From DASXMX01 sp036794395 (lineage in GTDB: Bacteria; Planctomycetota; Phycisphaerae; Tepidisphaerales; Tepidisphaeraceae), in NCBI GenBank assembly GCA_036794395.1, contig DAIRGS010000083.1:1-24076 (forward strand): a stretch of DNA of 24,076 nucleotides. The letters are read 5' to 3'. The notes under the pieces were generated by a model. The model searched no databases, had not been told where the DNA came from, and worked only from the letters and a program-made list of their open reading frames with translations. The first letter of the stretch is position 1. Each line of letters begins with the position of its first letter. Of this stretch, positions 7,793 to 15,271 are shown one piece after another. The translations under genes were made by a program, and so were the position numbers.

Positions 7793-8938
7793 CTACACCG
7801 GCAGTACCGCCTTCAAACGCTCGATCACCCTCGGCAGAACCTCCATGGTCGCATCGACTTCCTCCCGTGTCGTATACCGCGACAGGCTGAATCGAACCGC
7901 TCCATGAGCGATGCGCTCGTCGATATCCATTGCTCGCAGCACATGCGAAGGCTCCAGGCTGCCACTGCTGCACGCGGCACCCGCTGATGCGCAGATTCCC
8001 CGCTCGCTGAGCAGCAGCAAAATTGCCTCTGCTTCGAGGCTGGCAAATCCGATGTTCGTCGTGTTGGGCAATCGCTGCTCGGTCGCACCATTCACGTGGG
8101 CGCTCTCGATTTTGTCCAGAATCTTCCGTTCCAATTCGTCTCGCAATTCGACAACACGCGCCATCTGGGGCAACGCTTGGACCGCCAGTTCCGCGGCCTT
8201 TCCCATGCCGACAATCCCCGGCACATTCTCAGTTCCACCGCGCCTGTTCCGCTCCTGCGGCCCGCCGATGATGAGTGGACGCAGCCGCACGCCTCTCCGT
8301 TGGTACAGTCCTCCAACGCCCTTGGGTCCGTGAAACTTATGGCTGGCAAAGCTCATGAGATCCATGCCAACCGAAGCCACATTCACTGGAATCTTCCCCA
8401 CCGCCTGCGTGCCATCGCAATGAAACGGCACGCGCAAACTCCGGCAGATCTCCCCAATCTCTTCAACGGGAAATAGAACCCCCGTCTCATTGTTCGCCCA
8501 CATCAAGCTTACAAGCGCTGTCGAATCGCCAACCGCCTCTCTTAGTCGCGCAGTATCCAGATGCCCCTCGTGATCCACGGGAATCTCAATGACCTCCGCC
8601 CCTTCTTTAGAAAGCTGGGCACATAGCTCCCGTGTAGCCGAATGCTCAACCGTAGAAGTGACAATCCGCTTACGCGGCCCCCGAGCCGCCAGCAGACCGC
8701 GAAGGGCCGCGTTGATCGCCTCCGTCCCGCCCCCGGTAAAAGTGATCTCAGAATCCGCGCATCCAATCGCCGCCGCTACCTGCGCCCGCGCCTCATCGAT
8801 GGCCTGGCGGGATCGCTGCCCGAATCGGTGGACACTCGATGGGTTGCCGTACCACTCTGTCAGGTAGGGGAGCATTGCCTGCACCACTTGGGGCGCAGGT
8901 TGCGTGGTCGCATTGTTGTCCAGGTAGATCAGATCCAT
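7793..8938 (-). CDS. nifS: Cysteine desulfurase (NifS/IscS type)
   Basis: This 381-residue PLP enzyme removes sulfur from L-cysteine to give alanine and an enzyme persulfide, for Fe-S cluster or thiolation pathways. The start reads MDLIYLDNNATT, typical of the family. H99 (VEHSA), D175 and Q178 (CDGTQ) contact PLP, K201 in SHKFHGPKG forms the Schiff base, and C323 in the loop AGAACSSGSLEPSHVLRAM is the catalytic cysteine. Full family length and all key residues are present, so it should be active. It is the last gene of a minus-strand run, 24 bases after the degenerate receiver gene. No scaffold gene (iscU/nifU) or other Fe-S gene is adjacent. The NifS/IscS choice of symbol is by similarity only. 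Confidence 0.93.
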   Translation of the reverse strand: MDLIYLDNNATTQPAPQVVQAMLPYLTEWYGNPSSVHRFGQRSRQAIDEARAQVAAAIGCADSEITFTGGGTEAINAALRGLLAARGPRKRIVTSTVEHSATRELCAQLSKEGAEVIEIPVDHEGHLDTARLREAVGDSTALVSLMWANNETGVLFPVEEIGEICRSLRVPFHCDGTQAVGKIPVNVASVGMDLMSFASHKFHGPKGVGGLYQRRGVRLRPLIIGGPQERNRRGGTENVPGIVGMGKAAELAVQALPQMARVVELRDELERKILDKIESAHVNGATEQRLPNTTNIGFASLEAEAILLLLSERGICASAGAACSSGSLEPSHVLRAMDIDERIAHGAVRFSLSRYTTREEVDATMEVLPRVIERLKAVLPV

Positions 8939-8962
8939 TTAAAGATCCGCGCCCGCCCGCGT

Positions 8963-9358
8963 TCACTCTTGCCGAGGCGCTGCCGGCTCCATTATCGCTT
9001 CGCGCAAAAGCTTGGTCACACGCTCTGTTCCCAGCTCGCGCTTCCCAAAGCCCGGCAGCGCGCCGGCCGCCAGGGCTTCAGCCTGTGCTTCAGGATAATT
9101 GCTGACCAGCATCATCTTCAGTTCCGGATACTTGGCCCGCAGCGATGAAATCAATGCGGTGCCTTCGGTCTCGTCGAATCCCCAATCCAGTTGCCGGTTG
9201 AGCAGCAGAAGGTCGGCGCCTTGCTCGATGGCCTTGGCCAACTCTTCTTTGTCGTCGGCCATGCTCACCTGAAAATCGCGCTGCACGCGCGCGACCGTCA
9301 TTCGCAGATAACTGCTGTCAGGGCCACAATGACCAACCAATACAATTCGTTTAGACAT
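8963..9358 (-). CDS. Degenerate response-regulator receiver-like protein
   Basis: This 131-residue stand-alone domain has the beta-alpha repeat pattern of a CheY-like receiver: RIVLVG (beta 1), ADLLLL (beta 3), LKMMLVSN (beta 4), and GFGK with K106. The acidic pair after beta 1 is missing (GHCGPD) and the phospho-acceptor position is N54 instead of Asp, while S86 and K106 match the Thr/Ser and Lys positions. It is therefore probably a pseudo-receiver that does not take phosphate in the usual way. There is no output domain. AAGGAAG precedes the ATG. It sits 31 bases after the GroES-like gene and 24 bases before nifS, so it is probably in one operon with them. The partner is unknown. Confidence 0.7.
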   Translation of the reverse strand: MSKRIVLVGHCGPDSSYLRMTVARVQRDFQVSMADDKEELAKAIEQGADLLLLNRQLDWGFDETEGTALISSLRAKYPELKMMLVSNYPEAQAEALAAGALPGFGKRELGTERVTKLLREAIMEPAAPRQE

Positions 9359-9389
9359 ACAACTTCCTTACCAACACATCGATCGCCGC

Positions 9390-9755
9390 TTAGTCCTGAT
9401 CCGGCTCCGGTTCGCCCGCGTCGTTCTTTCCTGGCGCCGAGCGTCGAAATATGGCCAGCACGCGATCAAGAGCAACTACAAACATCTTATTGTCATGCTC
9501 AAGTTCGACGGGAATCGCCTCGCGCGGGTCAAACAGCACCTTGTCGTACTGACGGATCGTCTGATCCTCATCGTTCTCGATCGCCTTGCTGACGGCAATT
9601 ACCCGGCCAGTAATCACCGGAATTTCGTGCGTATCAGGGAGAACAATCCCGCCGCGGGTCTGTCGTTTGTTGTCGTCCTTGCGAATCACGACACGCTGGC
9701 CAATCGGCTCAATGAGGTCGTACTCGATCCGACGCGCGGAGGGTTGCTTTGACAT
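9390..9755 (-). CDS. GroES-family co-chaperonin-like protein (paralogue)
   Basis: This 121-residue protein has the GroES beta-barrel pattern: IGQRVVIRKDD (IRPLxDRVxVK-like strand), a mobile-loop-like RQTRGGIVLPDTHE, then GRVIAVSKA, IRQYDKVLFDP and VVALDRVLAIF. GroES is usually about 95 residues; this one has extra residues at the N-terminus and an acidic C-terminal tail (GEPEPDQD). No groEL lies next to it, unlike the standard groES-groEL operon. It is better seen as a specialised paralogue expressed with the pseudo-receiver and cysteine desulfurase. Whether it caps a GroEL ring cannot be told from sequence. The Shine-Dalgarno is weak. Confidence 0.75.
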   Translation of the reverse strand: MSKQPSARRIEYDLIEPIGQRVVIRKDDNKRQTRGGIVLPDTHEIPVITGRVIAVSKAIENDEDQTIRQYDKVLFDPREAIPVELEHDNKMFVVALDRVLAIFRRSAPGKNDAGEPEPDQD

Positions 9756-9848
9756 GACGCTCTTATCTTAGGAAGCACCCCACACAATAAGCGAACAACC
9801 CGTTCTGTCCCGCGTGCAAGGTCGCTTCCCCGTGCGGATTTGGGGGGC

Positions 9849-10358
9849 TTAATCCGAGGGTGCCTTTTCTCCTGGCGGAATTTCCGGTTCCTGCTCCGGT
9901 TCAACCAGATCCTGCGCCAGACGCCCCAGGAAAAACTGAAGCTCCTGCTGGGCCATCGTTGCCGGAAGGGCGTCCCGCAGGTCGTATTGGTGGGAATGGT
10001 CCTCAGCCGAGTCCTCCCCGCGGCGCTCGCCCTCGGTAATCACATGATGCTCAAAGGTTACCGCGTCTTCATGGCTCTGCATGATGACCAGTTCGCCCCA
10101 TCTCCACGCCAGGTGAACCCGTAACGAAAGCTGATTGCCCCAGGTTGATACGCGATGCACGATGCCGTTGCGGCTCAAATTCTGCACCAGCGCGTCGACT
10201 GCCGGAAACACCGCGTTATTCAAAAACTCGGCATAGTGCTGGTTGTATTCCTGCTGCCGCTGCATCGCCTCCCGCTCGGCAGAAAGCTTTTCCGGCGGCA
10301 CATCCCGAAACGGGGTCACCCGCGACAACCACCACTTTGCAAAGGCCTTGTCCAGCAT
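9849..10358 (-). CDS. Hypothetical protein, 169 residues
   Basis: I do not recognise this protein. It has a helical N-terminal half (residues 20-65, rich in Gln/Glu, with EREAMQRQQEYNQHYAEFL), a probable beta segment (HRVSTWGNQLSLRVHLAWRWGELVIM, about 68-93), another helical segment (ATMAQQELQFFLGRLAQDL) and an acidic Pro/Glu-rich tail. There is no signal peptide or membrane span. AAGGTG precedes the ATG at usual spacing. It is the first gene of the minus-strand run (93 bases before the GroES-like gene) and is divergent from glnB, with 162 bases between the two starts. Confidence 0.65.
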   Translation of the reverse strand: MLDKAFAKWWLSRVTPFRDVPPEKLSAEREAMQRQQEYNQHYAEFLNNAVFPAVDALVQNLSRNGIVHRVSTWGNQLSLRVHLAWRWGELVIMQSHEDAVTFEHHVITEGERRGEDSAEDHSHQYDLRDALPATMAQQELQFFLGRLAQDLVEPEQEPEIPPGEKAPSD

Positions 10359-10468
10359 CCCAACACCTTACGTCCACCACCGCAAAAGGAAAAGCCGCGT
10401 CGCCGTTAACCGTACACATCCGGATCGGCCGATCAAACAGGCCTAAGGTTTGGTCCGCGATCGTACAA

Positions 10469-10497
10469 ATTACATTTTCCCTCTCGCTCCCTATGAT
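10469..10497 (+). promoter_or_regulatory. Candidate sigma-70-type promoter of glnB
   Basis: ATTACA (10469-10474; 4 of 6 to TTGACA), a 17-base spacer and TATGAT (10492-10497; 5 of 6 to TATAAT). The predicted start would be near 10504, leaving a short leader that contains the AGGAG Shine-Dalgarno of glnB. Confidence 0.45.
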
Positions 10498-10520
10498 GAG
10501 ATCACACAGAAGGAGTCTCC

Positions 10521-10859
10521 ATGCAAATGATTGAGGCGGTCATCAAGCCCCACAAACTCGACGCGGTCAAAGGCGCCCTGGCCAAGCTCGGAATTCTCGG
10601 CGTCACCGCCATCGAGTGCAAAGGCTTCGGCCGCCAGATGGGCCACACCGAACGCTATCGCGGGGCCAAAATGGACGTCGGTTTCGTACCCAAGGTCATG
10701 CTCAAGCTCGCGGTAAAAAGTGAAGAGGCGGACAACGCAGTCCAGGCAATTGTCGAAGCCTCCCGCACCGGGGAAGTCGGTGACGGAAAAATCTTCGTCT
10801 ACCCCATCGCCAAGGTTGTGCGCATCCGAACCGGTGAAACCAACGAGCAGGCGCTATGA
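10521..10859 (+). CDS. glnB: Nitrogen regulatory protein PII
   Basis: This 112-residue PII trimer subunit senses 2-oxoglutarate and ATP/ADP and controls nitrogen-assimilation targets by direct binding. The family signatures are all visible: IKPHKL, KGFGRQ-GHTERYRG (T-loop, residues 34-48), and GEVGDGKIFVYPI with the RIRTGE C-terminus. Length is standard. By gap-free alignment with E. coli GlnB, the uridylylated (or adenylylated) Tyr51 is replaced by Met (YRGAKMDVGF), and position 49, phosphorylated in cyanobacteria, is Ala. Control by covalent T-loop modification is thus unlikely; ligand binding should remain. AGGAG lies 5 bases upstream of ATG. No amtB or glnA is adjacent; the gene stands alone between a divergent operon and repeat-rich DNA. 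Confidence 0.95.
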   Translation: MQMIEAVIKPHKLDAVKGALAKLGILGVTAIECKGFGRQMGHTERYRGAKMDVGFVPKVMLKLAVKSEEADNAVQAIVEASRTGEVGDGKIFVYPIAKVVRIRTGETNEQAL

Positions 10860-10905
10860 AGCATGCCGATGTCGTCCTCTGAAACGCTTTTTTGAAATGC
10901 CCTTC

Positions 10906-10990
10906 GATGTCATCCTGGAGCGAAGCGAAGGATCTGATTCAAGAAAATCGTTCGAATTTCAGATCCTTCACTTCGCCTCAGGATGACATC
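10906..10990. repeat. Palindromic repeat (GATGTCATCCTG...CAGGATGACATC)
   Basis: GATGTCATCCTGGAGCGAAG (10906-10925), continuing with CGAAGGATCTGA, is mirrored by TCAGATCCTTCACTTCGCCT (10958-10977), continuing with CAGGATGACATC. This makes a roughly 32-base arm hairpin with a few mismatches and a loop of about 21 bases. The GTCATCCTGAGCGAAGCGAAGGATCT type is a palindrome seen in intergenic DNA of many bacteria. It begins 47 bases after glnB and could add to termination. The gap 10860-11163 otherwise holds only the two smaller hairpins listed next. Confidence 0.8.
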
Positions 10991-10995
10991 GCGCC

Positions 10996-11034
10996 ATGCA
11001 GCGCGCGGCCCTCTCCAATAGCGCGCTGCATTTT
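10996..11034 (+). terminator. Hairpin with short T-tract downstream of glnB
   Basis: ATGCAGCGCGC (10996-11006) pairs with GCGCGCTGCAT (11021-11031), followed by TTT. It is a plausible terminator for glnB although 137 bases past the stop. The same stem sequence recurs at 11113-11149, so it may belong to a small repeat family. Confidence 0.5.
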
Positions 11035-11112
11035 CCCGACCCGCTTCGATCACTCATAAGTATTCATTGAAAAACCGGTTATGAGATAACCCGTCTTCCT
11101 CGACAGTCGCAA

Positions 11113-11149
11113 ATGCAGCGCGCCCAACGAATGAATGCGGCGCGCTGCG
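11113..11149 (-). terminator. Related hairpin downstream of proS
   Basis: ATGCAGCGCGC (11113-11123) pairs with GCGCGCTGCGT (11139-11149, one mismatch). It lies 14 bases beyond the proS stop on the minus strand. The T-run is weak (ATTTGC), so termination is uncertain. It has the same stem as 10996-11031. Confidence 0.45.
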
Positions 11150-11163
11150 TCGAAGTCTCCCCA

Positions 11164-12690
11164 TCAGTACGCCGTTGCGAACAGCACCTGCGTCATCGTC
11201 TCTTCACCCGTAAAAACGTCCTTCCCAATCGTTCCGGGCTGCTCGAAGGGAATGCATCGCACCGTCGCCTTCGTTTGATCCTTGATCTTCTTCTCGTTTT
11301 CCCGATCCGGCTTGAAGTAGCAGCGCACGAACCCGCCCTTGTCTTTCAGGATCTGCTTGAGCTGTTCATAGCTGTCTGCCATGCGCGTGTTCTCATCGCG
11401 ATACTTTTGCGCCTTTTGGAACAGCGCCGTTTGAGCCGCCTCGAGTTTTGCGCGTAGCCACGATTCAGTCGCGTCCGCGACGGGGACGATTTCCTTCGAT
11501 CCGTCGATACGCCCCTTGAGCACGATGTTCCCGGCGTCCACATCTCGCGGACCAACTTCGATCCTGAACGGCACCCCGCGTTGTTCCCAGTGAAAGTGTT
11601 TTTCCCCTGGCCGCGAATCGCGAAAATCCGCGACAATGCGCTGCTCCGTCGCCGGATCAAACTGCCATGACTCCAGCCCGTGGCGCGAAATGCGGTTTGT
11701 TTCCCGCCCGCCGGTGAGTGAGCCGACCAATTTCTCCACGAACGTGCGAACCTTCTGCTCTTCCTCCGGCCCGCGATAGATCGGCACAATCGCCGCGACA
11801 TCTGGCGCAACCCGGGGCGGAAGCACCAGTCCCTCGTCATCGCTATGCGCCATGATCAGTGCACCGATCAGCCGCGTGCTCACGCCCCAGCTTGTCGTCC
11901 ACGCATGCTTCTGCTGCTGATCTTTCCCAAGAAACTTGATGTTAAATGCTTTGGAGAAGTTCTGCCCCAGGTCATGGCTCGTCCCGCATTGAAGCGCCTT
12001 GCCATCCTGCATCAGCGCCTCGATGCAATAGGTCACGACCGCCCCGGGGAATTTCTCGCTCTCGGTCTTCTCTCCCTTCACCACCGGAATTGCCAGCACG
12101 TTCTCGGCGAAGTCGGCATACACATCCAGCATTTTCAGCGTTTCCTCGCGGCCCTCCTCGGCGGTTTCATGCGCGGTGTGCCCCTCCTGCCACAAAAATT
12201 CCGCAGTCCGCAGGAAGAGCCGCGTGCGCATCTCCCATCGCATCACATTGCACCACTGATTGATCAGGATCGGCAGATCGCGATAGCTCTGCACCCATTC
12301 CGAATACATGTGTCCGATGATCGTCTCGCTGGTGGGGCGGATGATCAGGGGCTCTTCAAGCGGTTCCCCACCCGGCTGTAAGCCTTTAGGCCCTTTCTCC
12401 AGTTTCGAGTGCGTTACCACCGCACACTCCATGGCAAACCCTTCAACGTGCTCGGCCTCCTTGGCCAGAAAGCTCATTGGAATGAGCAGGGGGAAATAAG
12501 CATTCACATGCCCCGTCGCCTTAAAGCGCCGATCAAGTTGCCGCTGAATCGCCTCCCAGATCGCATACCCCTCCGGCCGGATCGCCATGCACCCCTTCAC
12601 CGGCGTGTAATCCGCCAGCTTCGCCGCCTTGATCACGTCCAAATACCACTGTGAATAATCCGTCGCCCGAGGTTTGATGTTCTTTGCCAT
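11164..12690 (-). CDS. proS: Prolyl-tRNA synthetase, archaeal/eukaryotic (short) type
   Basis: This 508-residue class II synthetase charges tRNA-Pro. Visible landmarks are GCMAIRPEGYAIWEAIQ near the start, LIIRPTSETIIGHMYSEW, motif 2 RTAEFLWQEGHTAHET, TYCIEALMQDGKALQCGTSH, and motif 3 GVSTRLIGALIMAHSDDEG followed by LVLPPRVAP. A C-terminal anticodon-binding domain ends in an ATAY-like tail, as in the archaeal/eukaryotic type. The bacterial editing insertion is absent. The open frame extends upstream to a TTG at 12729, but the ATG giving MAKNIKPRATDYSQWY matches the usual family start and is preferred, although no good Shine-Dalgarno is seen. It follows rex on the same strand, separated by a large hairpin. 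Confidence 0.93.
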   Translation of the reverse strand: MAKNIKPRATDYSQWYLDVIKAAKLADYTPVKGCMAIRPEGYAIWEAIQRQLDRRFKATGHVNAYFPLLIPMSFLAKEAEHVEGFAMECAVVTHSKLEKGPKGLQPGGEPLEEPLIIRPTSETIIGHMYSEWVQSYRDLPILINQWCNVMRWEMRTRLFLRTAEFLWQEGHTAHETAEEGREETLKMLDVYADFAENVLAIPVVKGEKTESEKFPGAVVTYCIEALMQDGKALQCGTSHDLGQNFSKAFNIKFLGKDQQQKHAWTTSWGVSTRLIGALIMAHSDDEGLVLPPRVAPDVAAIVPIYRGPEEEQKVRTFVEKLVGSLTGGRETNRISRHGLESWQFDPATEQRIVADFRDSRPGEKHFHWEQRGVPFRIEVGPRDVDAGNIVLKGRIDGSKEIVPVADATESWLRAKLEAAQTALFQKAQKYRDENTRMADSYEQLKQILKDKGGFVRCYFKPDRENEKKIKDQTKATVRCIPFEQPGTIGKDVFTGEETMTQVLFATAY

Positions 12691-12738
12691 AGAGGGAGCG
12701 TAGGTTACGCACCGGCGAAAGAAGGGCAATGACTTTCA

Positions 12739-12806
12739 GGGAGTGCGAGGCTCCCGCCGAGCGTTTGATAACAACAAATACCGCTCGGCCGGAGCCTCGC
12801 ACTCCC
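12739..12806. repeat. Long palindrome between rex and proS
   Basis: GGGAGTGCGAGGCTCC (12739-12754) then GCCGAGCG is mirrored by CGCTCGGC then GGAGCCTCGCACTCCC (12791-12806), with one mismatch and a loop of about 18 bases. There is no T-tract on either side, so it is more likely a mobile-type palindromic repeat or mRNA-stability hairpin than a terminator. It lies 6 bases from the rex stop and upstream of the proS start. Confidence 0.85.
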
Positions 12807-12811
12807 TGCCG

Positions 12812-13450
12812 CTATTCCAGAAACGCCACCTGAAACGCCAACTGCTCCAGTTGCACCGCCACATCCACCGCGCTCACCGCCACGCCCTTCGGCACGGTGA
12901 TCGACACCGGGGCAAAGTTCAGCAGCCCCCGAATCCCCGCCGCGATCAGTTCATCAGCCACGTCCTGCGCGTTGTCCGCCGGCACCGCCAGGATCGCCAG
13001 GCGGGCGTTGTGCTCCTCCGCGGCCTTCGCGATTTCACTCAGCGGCCGGACGGTAAATTCTCCCAGCTTGGTCCCCACCTTCCCCGCGTCATTATCGAAC
13101 ACCGCGACAACATGAAACCCTTTCGACTCAAACCCGTGATAGGAAGACAACGCACGCCCGACGTTGCCGGCTCCCACCAGCAGCACGTTCCACGTTCGAT
13201 CCGTACCCAGAATCTTTCGTAGCTGAAGAATCAAATCCTCAACCCGATACCCAATCCCCGGATGCCCAAACTGCCCGAAATAGGCCAGGTCCTTCCGCAC
13301 CTGCGCGTCGGTCAGTCGGAGCGATTCCCCCAGTTGCTTGCTCGAAATCGTCCGCCGGCCCTTCCGGCCAAAGGTTTCGAGTTGCCGCAAATACAAGCTC
13401 AGTCGCCGCACCGCGGGGTTCGGAATGGACTCAGGCCGATACGATTCCAT
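12812..13450 (-). CDS. rex: Redox-sensing transcriptional repressor Rex
   Basis: This 212-residue repressor reads the NADH/NAD+ ratio. The N-terminal winged helix (about 10-65) has the family pattern AVRRLSLYLRQL, TISSKQLGESLRLTDAQVRKDL and AYFGQFGHPGIGY. The Rossmann domain has G93-A-G-N-V-G98 and the FDND motif with D119, and the C-terminal helix (VDVAVQLEQLAFQVAFL) is the swapped dimer helix. Length is typical. GGAGG lies just upstream of the chosen ATG. The gene is divergent from gapA and close to pdhABC, both NADH-producing steps, so local regulation is a reasonable inference. However, I could not find a clear Rex operator (TTGTGAA-type inverted repeat) in the gaps around gapA or pdhA. 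Confidence 0.95.
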   Translation of the reverse strand: MESYRPESIPNPAVRRLSLYLRQLETFGRKGRRTISSKQLGESLRLTDAQVRKDLAYFGQFGHPGIGYRVEDLILQLRKILGTDRTWNVLLVGAGNVGRALSSYHGFESKGFHVVAVFDNDAGKVGTKLGEFTVRPLSEIAKAAEEHNARLAILAVPADNAQDVADELIAAGIRGLLNFAPVSITVPKGVAVSAVDVAVQLEQLAFQVAFLE

Positions 13451-13537
13451 GCGCCTCCATCATAAGCCACCGATTCGCTGGCCGATTATTTCGCTGCCTC
13501 CCCGAAGATCAAGGCTCGCAGCCTCCTTTCGAATTCA

Positions 13538-13772
13538 ACCACAGGGCACAGAGGGCACAGAGGAAATCACAGAGAAGAATTTTTAGCCGCAGATGACGCA
13601 GATGGCCGCAGATAAAGATAGGGAAATACATCGATGGCATGTTTGACAAATGCAATTTGCAGGGTCTTTTAATTTTGCATTTTTCTTCATCTGCGGCCAT
13701 CTGCGCAATCTGCGGCTAAATCTCTTGTATTGTCTTTCTCTGTGTTTCCTCAGTGCTCTCTGTGTCCGTGGT
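13538..13772. repeat. Nested inverted repeats of CACAGAG- and CTGCGGC-type units
   Basis: This fills most of the 463-base gap between rex and gapA. The outer arms are ACCACAGGGCACAGAGGGCA (13538-13557) and its continuation, against CTCTGTGTCCGTGGT ending at 13772. The inner arms are TAGCCGCAGATGACGCAGAT (13584-13603), continuing to 13613, against ATCTGCGGCCATCTGCGCAA (13689-13708), continuing to 13718. The inner arms are almost perfectly complementary over 30 bases, with a loop of about 75 bases. Such ACAGAGG/CCGCAGAT repeats recur in intergenic regions of several phyla. No gene is seen here; short ORFs across the repeat are shadows. Confidence 0.85.
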
Positions 13773-13833
13773 CTCTGTGCTGGAATTTCCGGGCGCAAAC
13801 CCAAGCCGTGCTCGCAAGCCGAATGGCCCAATC

Positions 13834-13862
13834 TTGACATGCCTGTTTATCACCTCTAATGT
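13834..13862 (+). promoter_or_regulatory. Candidate promoter of gapA
   Basis: A perfect TTGACA (13834-13839) is followed after 17 bases by TAATGT (13857-13862), a weak -10 match. It lies about 50 bases upstream of the gapA start, just outside the inverted repeat. Confidence 0.4.
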
Positions 13863-13913
13863 CCAAAATTCGCATCGTTTCTTCCGGATTCAAATTAGAC
13901 TGGAGCATCAGCC

Positions 13914-14939
13914 ATGGCCTTGAAAGTGGGCATTAACGGGTTCGGCCGCATTGGAAGACTTGTCTTCCGCGCGGGAGTCAAGAATCCCAATATCGAGTTC
14001 GTCGGCATTAACGACCTCGTGCCCCCCGATAACCTCGCGTACCTGTTGAAGTACGATTCCACCCACGGCAGATTCAAAGGCACCGTCGAAGCCCGCGAAG
14101 ACGGCATCGTGGTGGACGGCAAGTTCGTCCCCTGCTTCTCGGTTCGCAACCCCGCGGAGCTGCCCTGGGGCAAGAGCGGCGCGGATTACGTCGTCGAATC
14201 CACCGGCTTATTCACCGATTACGCCGGCGCCGAAAACCACCTGAAAGCCGGCGCCAAGCGCGTCATCTTGTCCGCCCCCACCAAGGAGCCGGAAAAGATC
14301 CCAACGCTGCTGATCGGCGTCAATCACACCAAATTCGATCCGTCCAAGGACAAGATCGTCTCCAACGCAAGCTGCACCACGAACTGTCTTGCCCCGATCG
14401 CCAAGGTCATTAACGACACTTTCGGCCTGGCCGAAGGCCTGATGACCACCGTCCACGCCGCCACCGCCACCCAGCCCACCGTGGATGGCCCCAGCAAGAA
14501 GGATTGGCGTGGCGGCCGCGGAGCCGGCCAGAACATTATCCCGTCCGCCACCGGCGCGGCCAAGGCAGTCGCATTGGTGCTGCCTGAATTGAAGGGCAAG
14601 CTCACCGGCATGGCCTTCCGCGTCCCGACTCCCGACGTCTCGGTCGTCGACCTCACCTTCAAGACTTCCAAAGCCACCAGTTACAAAGAGATCTGCGCCG
14701 CCATGAAGGCCGCGTCAGAAGGCGAGATGAAGGGCATTCTGGGCTATACCGATGAAGAAGTCGTCTCCTCCGACTTCATCACCGACCCGCGCTCGAGCAT
14801 CTTCGACGCCAAGGCGGGCATAGAGCTCAACGCCAATTTCTTCAAAGTCGTCTCCTGGTACGACAACGAATGGGGCTATTCGAACCGCGTGATCGATCTC
14901 ATGCTTTCGATGGCTAAAAAAGAAGGACTTCTGAAGTAA
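13914..14939 (+). CDS. gapA: Glyceraldehyde-3-phosphate dehydrogenase, type I
   Basis: This 341-residue enzyme converts glyceraldehyde-3-phosphate, NAD+ and phosphate to 1,3-bisphosphoglycerate. NGFGRIGR (8-15) is the nucleotide-binding loop, GINDL gives an Asp at the position that favours NAD+, and SCTTNCLAP carries the catalytic C154. The C-terminal signature WYDNEWGYSNRVIDL is present. Length and motifs are complete. TGGAG about 9 bases before ATG supports the start. The gene is divergent from rex and upstream of pdhABC, separated from it by a terminator-like hairpin, so it is likely its own transcript. Confidence 0.97.
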   Translation: MALKVGINGFGRIGRLVFRAGVKNPNIEFVGINDLVPPDNLAYLLKYDSTHGRFKGTVEAREDGIVVDGKFVPCFSVRNPAELPWGKSGADYVVESTGLFTDYAGAENHLKAGAKRVILSAPTKEPEKIPTLLIGVNHTKFDPSKDKIVSNASCTTNCLAPIAKVINDTFGLAEGLMTTVHAATATQPTVDGPSKKDWRGGRGAGQNIIPSATGAAKAVALVLPELKGKLTGMAFRVPTPDVSVVDLTFKTSKATSYKEICAAMKAASEGEMKGILGYTDEEVVSSDFITDPRSSIFDAKAGIELNANFFKVVSWYDNEWGYSNRVIDLMLSMAKKEGLLK

Positions 14940-14961
14940 TTACGCCTTCGTGTGATTCCTT

Positions 14962-15020
14962 AACCGCTTGCGGCTTCGCGAAGGGGGCCATCCTCAAGTT
15001 TCGCGAAGCCGCAAGCGGTT
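14962..15020 (+). terminator. Long hairpin downstream of gapA
   Basis: AACCGCTTGCGGCTTCGCGA (14962-14981) plus one A is perfectly complementary to TTCGCGAAGCCGCAAGCGGT (15000-15019) plus one T: 21-base arms with a loop of about 17 bases, followed by TCCGTTTTG. It probably ends the gapA message, although it also looks like one of the dispersed palindromes of this genome. The rest of the gap to 15271 holds the candidate pdhA promoter and nothing else recognised. Confidence 0.7.
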
Positions 15021-15150
15021 TCCGTTTTGTAAGCACCCAAGGCGAAGTCCAATATTCCAATAACCCCGGTTCAATACCCCATTAAACGTCCCATTCGATA
15101 GACCGATATACTCATCAGACCCGACGCCTAAACTCGCAGGTAGGGCGGCA

Positions 15151-15179
15151 TTGCAGCGACCGTGAAAAGTCCCTACACT
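15151..15179 (+). promoter_or_regulatory. Candidate promoter of the pdhABC operon
   Basis: TTGCAG (15151-15156), a 17-base spacer and TACACT (15174-15179) make a reasonable sigma-70-type promoter about 90 bases upstream of the pdhA start. No obvious Rex operator overlaps it. Confidence 0.45.
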
Positions 15180-15271
15180 CGCGTTTTTGCGGCGGTTACG
15201 CGGATCGCCCGCCATATCTGACGATTTGGCGCACCTTAGTTATTTAAGCCGTACTCGCGGAGCAGACCACA

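Noticed and set aside
13451..13913. Rex operator upstream of gapA
   Set aside because: No TTGTGAA-N4-TTCACAA-type site was found; similar words here belong to the nested repeats.
15021..15150. Possible tRNA or riboswitch in the gap before pdhA
   Set aside because: A GGTTCAAT word is present but no cloverleaf or known riboswitch core could be traced.
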